From contig JACKNH010000019.1 of NCBI GenBank assembly GCA_024234975.1, positions 15,117 to 79,116 on the forward strand: a stretch of DNA of 64,000 nt. Direction: 5' to 3'. Shown here in pieces: positions 51,090 through 59,824 of this stretch. Source of the stretch: Gammaproteobacteria bacterium. GTDB taxonomy: Bacteria > Pseudomonadota > Gammaproteobacteria > Ga0077536. Made by a program: the position numbers and the translations under genes. The notes below the pieces were generated by a model. The model was not told where the DNA came from and made no database searches. It saw only the letters and a program-made list of their open reading frames with translations. Position 1 is the first letter of the stretch, and the number at the start of each line of letters is the position of its first letter.

Positions 51090-53528
51090 ATGTACAGCAG
51101 ACTCAAACCGCTGGTTTTCGGTATCGGTATCACTTTGAGCGGCGGAGTCGGACAGGCCGCGCAAGTCGTAGACGGGCAACAGGCCGCGGCCACCTTCGAC
51201 GGGTTTGGCCAGGCGCAGCAACAATTCGAGTTTCTCAACGAGTATTGCGTGGAATGCCACAACTTTGAGGAATGGGCGGGCGGAATCGCGTTCGACACCA
51301 TGCGCCCTGAGACCGTGGCCGAAGATGCCGCCGTGTGGGAAACCGCCGTACGCAAATTGCGCGGTCACCTGATGCCGCCGGCGGGATCAGCGCGACCGGA
51401 TGGCGCCAGGGCGGACGAGTTTGTCGGTTGGATGGAAAGCTATCTGGACCATGCGGCAACCACGAGTCCGGCCCAGGGGCATGTCGGCCTGCATCGATTG
51501 AACCGCAAGGAATACGCAAACGCTGTGCGTGACTTGCTCGGTATCGAAGTCGAGGCTGAATCCATGTTGCCCCAGGACCCGACGGTCGACGGCTTTGATA
51601 ATGTTGCCGCGGCATTGACGGTCACTCCGTCCTTTATTGATCAGGCGTTGACTGCGGCGCGGACCGTCGCTGCTCAATCCATCGGTAACCCCAACGCGCG
51701 GCCGGGCAGCCGGCAGTATTTTGTCAGCGGCGTGGGCACCCAGCACCACCATGTGCCTGGAACGCCACTCGGAACACGCGGCGGCATGGCGGTAGTACAT
51801 GAATTCCCGGCCGATGGTGAATACGAATTGAACATCGGCAACCTCGCCACCGCGTTATGGGTGTTCAACCAGGAGTTCACCCACACGTTGATTGCCGCCT
51901 ATGACGATCGCCAGATCTTCGAACTGGATATCGGCGGAGGTGAAGACCTGCGAGCGATCGATCAGGAAGGTGATCCGGCGGTGGATGCGATCAACGCCAG
52001 ACTGAAGAACATCCGTTTCCATGCGCAAGCCGGTCCGCACACGATTGCGGTCGCGTTCAAACTCCGATCCTTTGCCGCAAACGAATCAGCCCTGCAACCG
52101 ATAGTGCCGGGCGAAGGTGAAAATGTCATCGCGCTTGGGTCGTTCGACGTCACCGGGCCATTCGAGCCGACGGGTGTCAGCGCGACGCCCAGCCGCGACA
52201 GGATTTTTGCCTGCTACCCTGAAACCGCAGCCGCCGAGCCCGACTGTGCACGCGAAATCATCAGCCGCCTGGCGGAGCTTGCCTACCGTGGCGTGGTCCC
52301 CGACAGCAACTTCCAGCGCTTGTTGGAGATTTACCAAACAGGCCGCGACGACGCTGGTTTTGATGTCGGCATCCGCCGCGCGGTCGCTGCCGTTCTCGCC
52401 AGTCCGCGATTCCTCTACCGGAGTGAAGTGTTGCCGGACGACGCCGCGCCCGGCGCGACGTTCGCGGTTTCCGATCTCGAACTTGCCTCGCGCCTTTCAT
52501 TCTTTCTCTGGAGCAGTATTCCCGACGCGGAACTGCTTGCACTGGCCAAGGCGAACCGGCTGCACGAATCCAAAGTGCTTGAGCAACAGGTGCGGCGCAT
52601 GCTGGCGGACCAGCGCGCGGAAAACCTGACGACCAACTTTGCGTTCCAATGGCTGGAGGTCAACGGCATCGACGAGCTGGCGCCGGACCCAAGGATATTC
52701 GCCGATGTCGACAGCGGCATCCGTCCGTTGTTCAAGGAGGAAATCAGACTCTTTGTCGACAGCGTGTTCCGTGCCGACCGTAACGTGCTGGATCTGTTGA
52801 CGGCTGATTACACCTTCGTCAACGAGCGCCTTGCCGCGCACTACGGCATGAACGACGTGAAAGGCGATCAGTTCCGCCGCGTCACCTTGCCGGACTCCGC
52901 GCGCAGCGGTCTGTTGGGCAAGGGCAGTGTATTGATGGTTTCTGCGTATCCGGACCGTACGGCGCCGGTTCTGCGCGGCGCGTTCGTGCTGGAAAATATC
53001 CTGGGCACACCGCCAGCGGCGCCACCTCCCAACGTTGAGGGTTTGAAGGAGAACGTCGATGGCGCCAAACCGCTGACCGTGCGTGAACGGATGGAGGCGC
53101 ATCGCGCGAACCCCAATTGCAACGGTTGCCACGGTCTGATGGACCCATTGGGGTTTGCGTTGGAGAATTTCGATTCCGTCGGTCGCTGGCGTGAAATTGA
53201 TCGCTTCGTCGGCTCGCCTATCGATGCCACCGGCGAGTTGCCCGACGGTACGCTCATGCATGGTCCCGATGATCTGCGCAAGGCGTTGCTGCGCAAACCG
53301 GACCAGTTTGTTCAGAATCTCACCGAGAAGCTGATGCTGTTCGCGCTGGGCCGCCCGGTGGAATATTTCGACATGCCGGCAGTCCGCCAGATCGTACGTG
53401 AAGCGGCGCGGCAGGATTACCGCTTTTCATCGATAATCATGGGCATTGTCAGCAGCGAACAATTCCAGACCAAGAGCAAGCCGGTACCGGCAGACAGCAG
53501 TCTCGAGCACGTTGCCGATCGCAATTGA
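51090..53528 (+). CDS. DUF1587/1595/1592/1588/1585 dihaem cytochrome-like protein
   Basis: 812 residues from ATG 51090 with a signal peptide (cleavage near GQA-AQ). Domains in order: a c-type haem site CVECH (53-57) with a cytochrome-like N-terminus; DUF1587 (about 130-200, HRLNRKEYANAVRDLLG); a beta-rich insert; DUF1595 (about 385-450); DUF1592 (about 465-595, LASRLSFFLWSSIPD); DUF1588 (about 610-710) containing a second haem site CNGCH (677-681); DUF1585 (about 730-800). The family is abundant in planctomycetes and myxobacteria and nearly always sits next to DUF1552, as here. Function unknown; periplasmic electron transfer or polymer oxidation has been guessed. Confidence 0.88.
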   Translation: MYSRLKPLVFGIGITLSGGVGQAAQVVDGQQAAATFDGFGQAQQQFEFLNEYCVECHNFEEWAGGIAFDTMRPETVAEDAAVWETAVRKLRGHLMPPAGSARPDGARADEFVGWMESYLDHAATTSPAQGHVGLHRLNRKEYANAVRDLLGIEVEAESMLPQDPTVDGFDNVAAALTVTPSFIDQALTAARTVAAQSIGNPNARPGSRQYFVSGVGTQHHHVPGTPLGTRGGMAVVHEFPADGEYELNIGNLATALWVFNQEFTHTLIAAYDDRQIFELDIGGGEDLRAIDQEGDPAVDAINARLKNIRFHAQAGPHTIAVAFKLRSFAANESALQPIVPGEGENVIALGSFDVTGPFEPTGVSATPSRDRIFACYPETAAAEPDCAREIISRLAELAYRGVVPDSNFQRLLEIYQTGRDDAGFDVGIRRAVAAVLASPRFLYRSEVLPDDAAPGATFAVSDLELASRLSFFLWSSIPDAELLALAKANRLHESKVLEQQVRRMLADQRAENLTTNFAFQWLEVNGIDELAPDPRIFADVDSGIRPLFKEEIRLFVDSVFRADRNVLDLLTADYTFVNERLAAHYGMNDVKGDQFRRVTLPDSARSGLLGKGSVLMVSAYPDRTAPVLRGAFVLENILGTPPAAPPPNVEGLKENVDGAKPLTVRERMEAHRANPNCNGCHGLMDPLGFALENFDSVGRWREIDRFVGSPIDATGELPDGTLMHGPDDLRKALLRKPDQFVQNLTEKLMLFALGRPVEYFDMPAVRQIVREAARQDYRFSSIIMGIVSSEQFQTKSKPVPADSSLEHVADRN

Positions 53529-53571
53529 AACCAAGCAGTCGCCAACCCGCGACCTGCCGGAGATAACGTAA

Positions 53572-54870
53572 ATGTTCATCACCAGGAAATCCTTGTCCCG
53601 CCGTACCGTACTTCGCGGCCTTGGAACGACGATAGCCTTGCCGTTGCTCGACGCGATGGTTCCCGCCTGTACCGCGCTGGCCAACACCGCCGCCGCACCT
53701 GTACCGCGGCTGGGATTTGTGTACGTACCCCATGGGGCGGTGATGGACAAATGGCGTCCGGCGGCAACCGGCCGCGAGTTCGAATTTGCACCGATTCTCA
53801 AACCGCTGGAAGAATTCCGCGAGCACGCGACCATCATCAGCGGTCTGCGCAACAAGCCGGCTGAAAGCCCGGATCCGCACGGCATCACGGCCGGTACCTG
53901 GCTGCGCTGCGTGGCGCCAGGTGGCACAGGCGATCCACAAGACGGCACGAGTGCTGACCAGATCGCTGCCCAGAAAATCGGTCAGGACACAGCGTTTCCA
54001 TCTTTGGAACTCGCGACGGCGGCCAGCGGTTCGAACAATGGCAGCTATTCGTCCACGGTCGCATTCCGTACGCCGACGCAACCGTTGCCGATGGAGGCGA
54101 ACCCGCGCAAGTTGTTTTATCGCTTGTTCGGTCAGGGCGATACCGCGGAAGAACGCGAATCAATTGTGCGGGAAACCGGCAGCCTGCTGGATTTTGTCGC
54201 CGAAGACGCCGCTGCCTTGAATCGTCAGCTCAGCGCGAGTGACCGGGTACAGGTCGCGCAGTACCTCGATTCCGTACGTGAGATTGAGCGCCAGCTACAG
54301 AAGCTTGCCGAGCAGGATTTCAGCGATATGGACATCCCCAACGCGCCAGTGGGCACGCCAGCGGCATTTCCGGCTCACCTCGATCTGATGTACGGCCTGA
54401 TGGCGCTGGCATACCAGGCGAACCTGACGCGTGTGATCACTTTCATGTCCGACCGCGAAGTCAGCATGCGTACTTTCACGCATATCGGGATTTCGGATGC
54501 GTTCCATCCGCTGTCTCATCATCAGAGCAACCCCGAGAAACTCGAGCGACTGACCCGGGTACAGACCTGGTTCGCGTCCTCGTTCGCCAAGTTCGTCAAG
54601 CGCCTGGCTGACACCCCGGATGGCGATGGCAGTCTGCTGGACCATTCGATGATTCTGTATGGCAGTAACATGAGCAACAGCGATCTGCACAACAACGACC
54701 CGTTGCCGAATATCGTGGTGGGCCGCGGCTACGGTGCGTTGAAGGGTGGTCAGCACCTGCAATATCCGCAGGACACGCCGCTGGCCAACCTGATGTTGAC
54801 ACTGCTCAACCGTGCAGGGGTTGCCCTGGATCGACATGGCGACAGCACAGGGCTGCTGCACGAGGTTTGA
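53572..54870 (+). CDS. DUF1552 Tat-exported protein
   Basis: 432 residues. The N-terminus SRRTVLRGLGTTIALPLLDAMVP is a twin-arginine signal (shown here in pieces: SRRTVLRG, then ALPLLDA), implying folded export. The rest is DUF1552: YVPHGAVMDKW, a GLRNKP loop, DQIAAQKIG, then ITFMSDREVSMRTF and LSHHQSNPEK with conserved His, and LYGSNMSNSDLH near the C-terminus. The fold is related to sulfatase/alkaline-phosphatase-like proteins (DUF1501 group) by general pattern; not proven. GGAG lies 9 bp upstream. Operon partner of the DUF1592 protein, 43 bp before it. Confidence 0.88.
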   Translation: MFITRKSLSRRTVLRGLGTTIALPLLDAMVPACTALANTAAAPVPRLGFVYVPHGAVMDKWRPAATGREFEFAPILKPLEEFREHATIISGLRNKPAESPDPHGITAGTWLRCVAPGGTGDPQDGTSADQIAAQKIGQDTAFPSLELATAASGSNNGSYSSTVAFRTPTQPLPMEANPRKLFYRLFGQGDTAEERESIVRETGSLLDFVAEDAAALNRQLSASDRVQVAQYLDSVREIERQLQKLAEQDFSDMDIPNAPVGTPAAFPAHLDLMYGLMALAYQANLTRVITFMSDREVSMRTFTHIGISDAFHPLSHHQSNPEKLERLTRVQTWFASSFAKFVKRLADTPDGDGSLLDHSMILYGSNMSNSDLHNNDPLPNIVVGRGYGALKGGQHLQYPQDTPLANLMLTLLNRAGVALDRHGDSTGLLHEV

Positions 54871-54975
54871 TCGCACGCAACCCTGCTTGCAGGCTGCATC
54901 GGTTCGAATAAAGGAAAGATGCCGTTCTGTGCGATCCACGCTGGCTGCCACTGCAGTTATGGACAAGTACATTTG

Positions 54976-55845
54976 ATGACCAACAGCAACGTTGGCGGAA
55001 ACGATCACAATTCACGGATCGTCATTGCCGCACTGTATAAATTCGTACCTTTGGCGGACTGCCCGGAATTGCGTGAGCAGTTGCTGCAGCGATGCAGCGA
55101 TGCTGGCATCAAGGGCAGTCTGCTGTTGGCCAGCGAAGGCATCAACGGCACGATAGCCGGCACCCGCGAAGGCATTGACGCCGTGCTTGGCTGGCTGAGG
55201 CTGGACCCTCGCTTCGCTGACATCTCGCACAAGGAATCCTACGCTGACGATCCGCCGTTCAAGCGGATGAAGGTAAAGCTCAAGCGGGAAATCGTCACCA
55301 TGGGCTTTCCGGGTATCACCGAGGCTGGCCCCGGCGGCGAGCACGCCGACTGGCGAACCTGGAACGCGCTCGTCCGTGACCCCGATGTCGTCGTGGTCGA
55401 TACCCGCAATCAGTACGAATTCGACGTCGGCACGTTTGCCGGCGCTGTTTCACCGCGAACCGACAGCTTCCGCGAGTTTCCCGACTACGTGCGTCACAAT
55501 CTGGATCCGACGACCCATAAGACCGTGGCCATGTTCTGTACCGGTGGCATCCGCTGCGAGAAGGCCAGTACGTATATGTTGCAGCAGGGTTTTGCGCGGG
55601 TGGTGCAACTCGACGGCGGCATCCTGAAGTACCTGGAACAGGTTCCAGCCGGGGAGAATCTGTGGCAAGGCGAGTGTTTTGTTTTTGATGAGCGCGTGTC
55701 AGTGGATGATGCGCTCAAGCCCGGGCATTTCGCGTTGTGCACAGTGTGCGGAGATCCGGTTGCCGACGCAACCAATGGCGCGCATCGATGCGCGTCTTGC
55801 GAGGTAGCCTCGGCACAGGCCAGCCCCGGCCCGGTGCCGGCCTGA
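54976..55845 (+). CDS. trhO: tRNA uridine(34) hydroxylase TrhO (rhodanese domain)
   Basis: Oxygen-dependent hydroxylation of U34 in tRNAs (first step to mo5U/cmo5U). 289 residues from ATG 54976; a start at 54919 would add 19 residues. The N-terminal acylphosphatase-like part has GIKGSLLLASEGINGTIAG; the rhodanese domain has the active-site C188 in FCTGGIRCEK (second Cys C194). A C-terminal CxxC...CxxC segment (CTVCGDP, CASC) suggests a zinc knuckle, seen in many family members. Confidence 0.93.
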   Translation: MTNSNVGGNDHNSRIVIAALYKFVPLADCPELREQLLQRCSDAGIKGSLLLASEGINGTIAGTREGIDAVLGWLRLDPRFADISHKESYADDPPFKRMKVKLKREIVTMGFPGITEAGPGGEHADWRTWNALVRDPDVVVVDTRNQYEFDVGTFAGAVSPRTDSFREFPDYVRHNLDPTTHKTVAMFCTGGIRCEKASTYMLQQGFARVVQLDGGILKYLEQVPAGENLWQGECFVFDERVSVDDALKPGHFALCTVCGDPVADATNGAHRCASCEVASAQASPGPVPA

Positions 55846-55940
55846 CGCGGACAGCCGTCGCAGCGTGCAGCCGGGAGCAGCAATCCCGCCGGCGCGAATC
55901 CAGTACCCATCCCCACCAAGCATCGTGCCAGGCGCGGTCA

Positions 55941-55968
55941 TGGCCAAAACGCCGCCGGCCTTTATAAT
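55941..55968 (+). promoter_or_regulatory. Sigma70 promoter for the aldehyde dehydrogenase gene
   Basis: TGGCCA (55941-55946), 16-bp spacer, perfect TATAAT (55963-55968). The ATG follows 30 bp later, with GAGGAA (55986-55991) as ribosome-binding site. Confidence 0.55.
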
Positions 55969-55998
55969 GCGCGCAGTTTTGAAACGAGGAAGCATCGC

Positions 55999-57429
55999 AT
56001 GCGTGAGAATCTCCAGTTTTACATCAATGGCGAGTGGGTCGATCCGGTGGTTCCCGGGACGATCGATGTCAGCAATCCCGCCACCGAACAGGTGATGGGC
56101 CATATCTCGGCCGGTTCCGCCGTGGATGTAGACAACGCGGTCGCCGCCGCACGCAAGGCGTTTACGACCTGGTCGCAGACGTCACGGGAAGAGCGGATCG
56201 CGGCACTTGAGAGAATCATTGCCAGCTTCGAAAAGCGTGTACCGGACCTGGCCGCGGCAATCACTGAAGAAATGGGCGCGCCAAAGTGGTTGTCCGAAGG
56301 CGTGCAGGCGCCCATCGGCATCAACCATTTCAAGACGGCATTGGAAATCCTGAAGACTTACGAATTTTCCGAGGACAAGGGCTCCGCCCGCGTCATGAAA
56401 GAGCCTATCGGCGTATGCGGGTTCATCACGCCCTGGAACTGGCCGATTCACCAGATCTGCGCCAAAGTGGCGCCGGCGTTGGCCGTGGGTTGTACGGTGG
56501 TATTGAAGCCGTCGGAAGTCGCGCCGTTTTCCGGCCAGATCTTCGCGGAAATCATCGATGCTGCAGGACTGCCCAGAGGCGTCTTCAACATGGTGCAGGG
56601 CGAGGGACCGGTGGTCGGCGCGGCAATTGCGTCGCATCCGGGCGTCGACATGGTATCGATAACCGGTTCGACGCGCGCCGGGATTGAAGTCGCCAGGGCG
56701 GCGGCGGGCACGGTCAAACGTGTTCACCAGGAACTCGGTGGCAAGAGCCCCAACATTCTGCTCGACGACGCCGATTTGAAGGCCGCGATCACCGGTAGCG
56801 TGAACGCAGTGATGCAGAACTCCGGCCAGTCGTGCCGGGCGCCAACGCGCATGCTGGTTCCGAATGCGTTGATGGATGACGTGTGTCGCATCGCCAGCGA
56901 AATCGCCGAATCGTGGACGCCGGGTGATCCCAATGGCGACAGCCGCATGGGGCCGGTGGTGTCCGAAGCGCAGTGGAACAAGGTGCAGAAGTTGATCGAG
57001 CAAGGAATTGCCGACGGTGCGAAGGTCGTGACCGGTGGCGCTGGACGGCCGGACAATGTGGCGCACGGCTTTTTCGTCAAACCGACGATTTTCCGTGACG
57101 TCACCAATGACATGTCGATCGCCCGCGAGGAGATTTTCGGGCCGGTCCTCTGCATTCTCGGCTACGACGACATCGACCAGGCCATAGAAATCGGCAATGA
57201 CACTGAATACGGGCTGGCCGGCTACGTCCACAGCGCCGACATCGAACGGGCTCGAAAAGTCGCCAGCCGGATTCGTGCAGGTTATATCAGCCTGAACAAT
57301 GCGGGCCTGGACCTGAACGTACCGTTCGGTGGTTACAAGCAGTCGGGTAACGGGCGCGAATTCGGTGCGCACGCTTTCATGGAGTTTCTCGAACTCAAAT
57401 CGGTGCTGGGCTATTCACCGGCGGCCTGA
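55999..57429 (+). CDS. NAD(P)-dependent aldehyde dehydrogenase
   Basis: 476 residues, ALDH superfamily. The catalytic cysteine is C279 in NSGQSCRAPTRM and the general-base glutamate E245 in QELGGKSPN. Cofactor region: TPWNWPIHQ, KPSEVAPFSG, GSTRAG. C-terminal EEIFGPVL and PFGGYKQSGNGRE are standard. The substrate is unknown; it has its own promoter and is a different subfamily from the dehydrogenase in the hydroquinone operon 2.4 kb away. Confidence 0.88.
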   Translation: MRENLQFYINGEWVDPVVPGTIDVSNPATEQVMGHISAGSAVDVDNAVAAARKAFTTWSQTSREERIAALERIIASFEKRVPDLAAAITEEMGAPKWLSEGVQAPIGINHFKTALEILKTYEFSEDKGSARVMKEPIGVCGFITPWNWPIHQICAKVAPALAVGCTVVLKPSEVAPFSGQIFAEIIDAAGLPRGVFNMVQGEGPVVGAAIASHPGVDMVSITGSTRAGIEVARAAAGTVKRVHQELGGKSPNILLDDADLKAAITGSVNAVMQNSGQSCRAPTRMLVPNALMDDVCRIASEIAESWTPGDPNGDSRMGPVVSEAQWNKVQKLIEQGIADGAKVVTGGAGRPDNVAHGFFVKPTIFRDVTNDMSIAREEIFGPVLCILGYDDIDQAIEIGNDTEYGLAGYVHSADIERARKVASRIRAGYISLNNAGLDLNVPFGGYKQSGNGREFGAHAFMEFLELKSVLGYSPAA

Positions 57430-57439
57430 GGCAACCTGC

Positions 57440-57482
57440 AAACCCGGCGGAGCGGCTGTCGTTAAGCCCCTTCGTCGGGTTT
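57440..57482. terminator. Candidate bidirectional terminator between convergent genes
   Basis: AAACCCG (57440-57446) pairs with CGGGTTT (57476-57482), with further GC-rich pairing inside the 29-base loop. It lies in the 60-bp gap between the aldehyde dehydrogenase (+) and the deacetylase (-), so it suits both. Confidence 0.45.
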
Positions 57483-57489
57483 ATCCCAA

Positions 57490-58158
57490 TCAATCCGCAG
57501 CCGGCAGCAACGGCTCCAGCGGCATCAGAATCCGCCCATCCTTGATCGGAATGCATTCGTCCGGATATTCCTGCGCAAATTCGTGACCGTCGTCGCGCAG
57601 TGTATGGAGGAAGCGATCCAGGTGTCGCATGGCGCCGTTCGGCAGATCATGCAGCACCAGCATGTTCCATTCGCGCGTTTTGACATCGTGCAACGCCCGT
57701 TCCATCCAGCCATCGGGATCCCGGAAATCACCCGGAACGCAATTCCACAAAACACAGGTGTACTGCCGTGCAACCAATTGTTCGACGACACTGGGATGCA
57801 GCAGGTGATGGCCAAAAGAACCGGCGCCGCCAAACGGTCTGAACAGGGGCGGCGTCTGACTCAGCCAGGACAGCGCGTTCGCGGTATCTTCAAATTCAGC
57901 CATGGCCGAGGCCGAGTCCAGCAGACCGAGCGGTGTCCTGTGATTCCAGGTGTGATTACCGACACGATGTCCGGCCGCCACTGCAGCCTCACTCAATGCC
58001 CTGCCTTCAGGCAATGAAACCTTGCGCCCCAGAACGAAAAAGGTTGCAGCTATTTCGTGCTTTGCCAGACATTCCAGTACATGGGGAGTAACAGAAGGTT
58101 CGGGACCGTTGTCGAAACTCAAAGTGATGCGCGCCACTGCGTGTGAAACCTCGTACAT
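57490..58158 (-). CDS. Polysaccharide deacetylase (NodB-like) family protein, altered first motif
   Basis: 222 residues, a single NodB-fold domain without a signal peptide. Motif 1 reads SFDNGP: D16 (catalytic base) is kept, but the metal-binding second Asp is Asn17. Motif 2 GHRVGNHTWNH keeps the metal histidines H69 and H73. Later segments RPFGGAGSFG and MLVLHDLPNG give the Arg/Pro and His of motifs 3-5. Activity is plausible but metal binding may be altered. Substrate unknown. Divergent from the hydroquinone operon. Confidence 0.8.
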   Translation of the reverse strand: MYEVSHAVARITLSFDNGPEPSVTPHVLECLAKHEIAATFFVLGRKVSLPEGRALSEAAVAAGHRVGNHTWNHRTPLGLLDSASAMAEFEDTANALSWLSQTPPLFRPFGGAGSFGHHLLHPSVVEQLVARQYTCVLWNCVPGDFRDPDGWMERALHDVKTREWNMLVLHDLPNGAMRHLDRFLHTLRDDGHEFAQEYPDECIPIKDGRILMPLEPLLPAAD

Positions 58159-58249
58159 GCCGGTGAAATACCGGTAGCGCGATCATAGCAGGCGGCGCCG
58201 GGATTTCGCACTGCAACAGAACCCTCGTTAGCTTCTATTAGCTGTGGAA

Positions 58250-58265
58250 AGCGATTACCATCGCT
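58250..58265. promoter_or_regulatory. Palindrome 1 upstream of hapC
   Basis: Perfect inverted repeat AGCGAT-TACC-ATCGCT, 49 bp before the hapC start. It looks like a regulator operator. Confidence 0.45.
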
Positions 58266-58271
58266 GGACAT

Positions 58272-58292
58272 CGTTGCAGTCACACTGCAGCG
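58272..58292. promoter_or_regulatory. Palindrome 2 upstream of hapC
   Basis: CGTTGCAGT-CAC-ACTGCAGCG, nine-base arms with one mismatch, immediately before the ribosome-binding site. Palindrome 1 lies 6 bp away. It is probably an operator, or a hairpin in the leader. Confidence 0.5.
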
Positions 58293-58313
58293 TTCCGCGA
58301 AAGGAGAGAGCCC

Positions 58314-58805
58314 ATGTCGTTTCAAACCCAACTCGGGTCATTAGCTTCCTATAACAAAGGCACGATCGAACTGGACGACGATCTGCGAAAGTATGCGTTT
58401 TCCAACATCTTCGAGGTGGCGGCGAATTCCAAACCTTACGAGCGTGTTGCCGTCGTCAAGAATCTCAACTACGTGACCGAGGTGGTTCGAGCTGAAGGTA
58501 GCTCGCAGTGGTATGCGGCACCTCATGATGAATTCGCGGTGGTGATGGACGGCGAGGTTGAGTTCAATTTCGTGAAGCTGGATTCTGCGCCGACGCATGA
58601 AGCAGGCGCGGTTGCTCTCGGCGACAGTGCGCAAGGTAAGAAAATGGGGACGGTTCGCGCACGGCGGGGCCATCAGGTGCTGTTGCCGGCTGGCGCTGCA
58701 TACCAGATGAATGCCAAGGCGCCAGCGGTCGTGATTGTCCAGACCAGCTTTGGACCGACTACGGTCGAGCGCTGGTCCGAAATCTGTGTGCTGTCGTCGA
58801 ACTGA
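58314..58805 (+). CDS. hapC: Hydroquinone 1,2-dioxygenase small subunit (HapC/PnpC-like)
   Basis: 163 residues, cupin-like beta protein behind AAAGGAGAG. It is the same size as the small subunit of two-component hydroquinone dioxygenases (Pseudomonas HapC/PnpC, about 19 kDa) and has the same gene position, directly before the large subunit. Recognisable pieces: YKPYERV-like AANSKPYERVAVVKNL, WYAAPHDEFAVVMDGEVEFNF, ARRGHQVLLPAGAAYQMNA. The small subunit carries no iron in the known structure but is needed for activity. It is first in a three-gene operon. Confidence 0.82.
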   Translation: MSFQTQLGSLASYNKGTIELDDDLRKYAFSNIFEVAANSKPYERVAVVKNLNYVTEVVRAEGSSQWYAAPHDEFAVVMDGEVEFNFVKLDSAPTHEAGAVALGDSAQGKKMGTVRARRGHQVLLPAGAAYQMNAKAPAVVIVQTSFGPTTVERWSEICVLSSN

Positions 58806-58825
58806 TTACGCGAGGAGTTGACGCT

Positions 58826-59824
58826 ATGGATACCAAAGTTGCAGAAATCATTGCTTCCCAGCCTGACTCAGTCCTGGGATTCCGGAGTTTCAAATTCGGA
58901 AATTTCGAATTCAAACGTGACGCCTACTTTGTTCACATCTCCTGGCCCAAGGGCAGTCACACCATGGAAATCGATCGCTTCCTGCGCTCGCTGGTCCGCG
59001 ATATCGGTTGGGGTTTCTTTTACGGCTGGATCTTCTTTGATGATGTCTTCGGTACCCAGAACCATTACGGCACCGTGGACATATTCGCCGGCACCTACAG
59101 CAAGGCGCATCGTGATTCGGAAATCGACTATCTCGAGACCTATCCAACCGAAGCGGTGATCAAGGCCTTTGAGGCCATCGCCAACGACTGGATCAGTGAA
59201 GGTTATGATCCGCTGCGCGCACCGTTGGAGACCGGTTCGCCGATGGGCGCGAAGGGCGCAACACGTACCGATCCGCTGGTGCGCGGTTTCACTCCGGCCA
59301 AGCGCATGCTCGGATTACCCGGTGATGTTTCACCACGCTCGGATCAATCGGGCCATCCAATCAACCGGGCATTTGAGGATGTGCAATTCGACCAGCCGGA
59401 AATCATCACCGAACCCGGTTTCGAAGGTCAGCTGCATGCCTTCAACCTCTACGACCATATTGCTCGTTCTGACGTTACCTGGAATCCATCGGTGACGGCC
59501 GTCACTGATGCCAGCATCTGCTGCGTCACCAGTGAAGAACACATGTTGCCGTGTATCCATGGTAATGACCGCAATGAATGGTTCATCCAGCTTTCGGACG
59601 AAATTCACTGGCGCATTGCCGACAAGAACACCGGTATGCCGCGCGGTCGTATCATCATGCGCTCGGGCGACGTCTGCGCCATGCCAGCCGACATCCGTCA
59701 TCAGGGTTTCTCGCCCAAGCGCTCGATGCTGATGGTGATGGAAAATGGCACGCCTGATCTGGCCGAGCGCTATGCCTCGGGTGAGTTGAAGCCCTATCCG
59801 GTGGAAGCACTCGAAAATGCCTGA
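58826..59824 (+). CDS. hapD: Hydroquinone 1,2-dioxygenase large subunit (HapD/PnpD-like)
   Basis: Non-haem Fe(II) ring-cleaving dioxygenase that opens hydroquinone to 4-hydroxymuconic semialdehyde. 332 residues from ATG 58826 after GAGGAG. The iron ligands reported for PnpD (His256, Asn258, Glu262, His303; recalled from the published structure) map to H245, N247, E251 (in HGNDRNE) and H292 (DIRHQGF), all at the same offset of 11. Other family pieces: SVLGFRSFKFGNFEFKRD, SDVTWNPSVTAV. Overlaps hapE by 8 bp. Confidence 0.88.
   Translation: MDTKVAEIIASQPDSVLGFRSFKFGNFEFKRDAYFVHISWPKGSHTMEIDRFLRSLVRDIGWGFFYGWIFFDDVFGTQNHYGTVDIFAGTYSKAHRDSEIDYLETYPTEAVIKAFEAIANDWISEGYDPLRAPLETGSPMGAKGATRTDPLVRGFTPAKRMLGLPGDVSPRSDQSGHPINRAFEDVQFDQPEIITEPGFEGQLHAFNLYDHIARSDVTWNPSVTAVTDASICCVTSEEHMLPCIHGNDRNEWFIQLSDEIHWRIADKNTGMPRGRIIMRSGDVCAMPADIRHQGFSPKRSMLMVMENGTPDLAERYASGELKPYPVEALENA

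Noticed and set aside
56182..57372. 396-codon open frame opposite the aldehyde dehydrogenase
   Set aside because: Shadow; the + strand shows catalytic Cys and Glu motifs in order.
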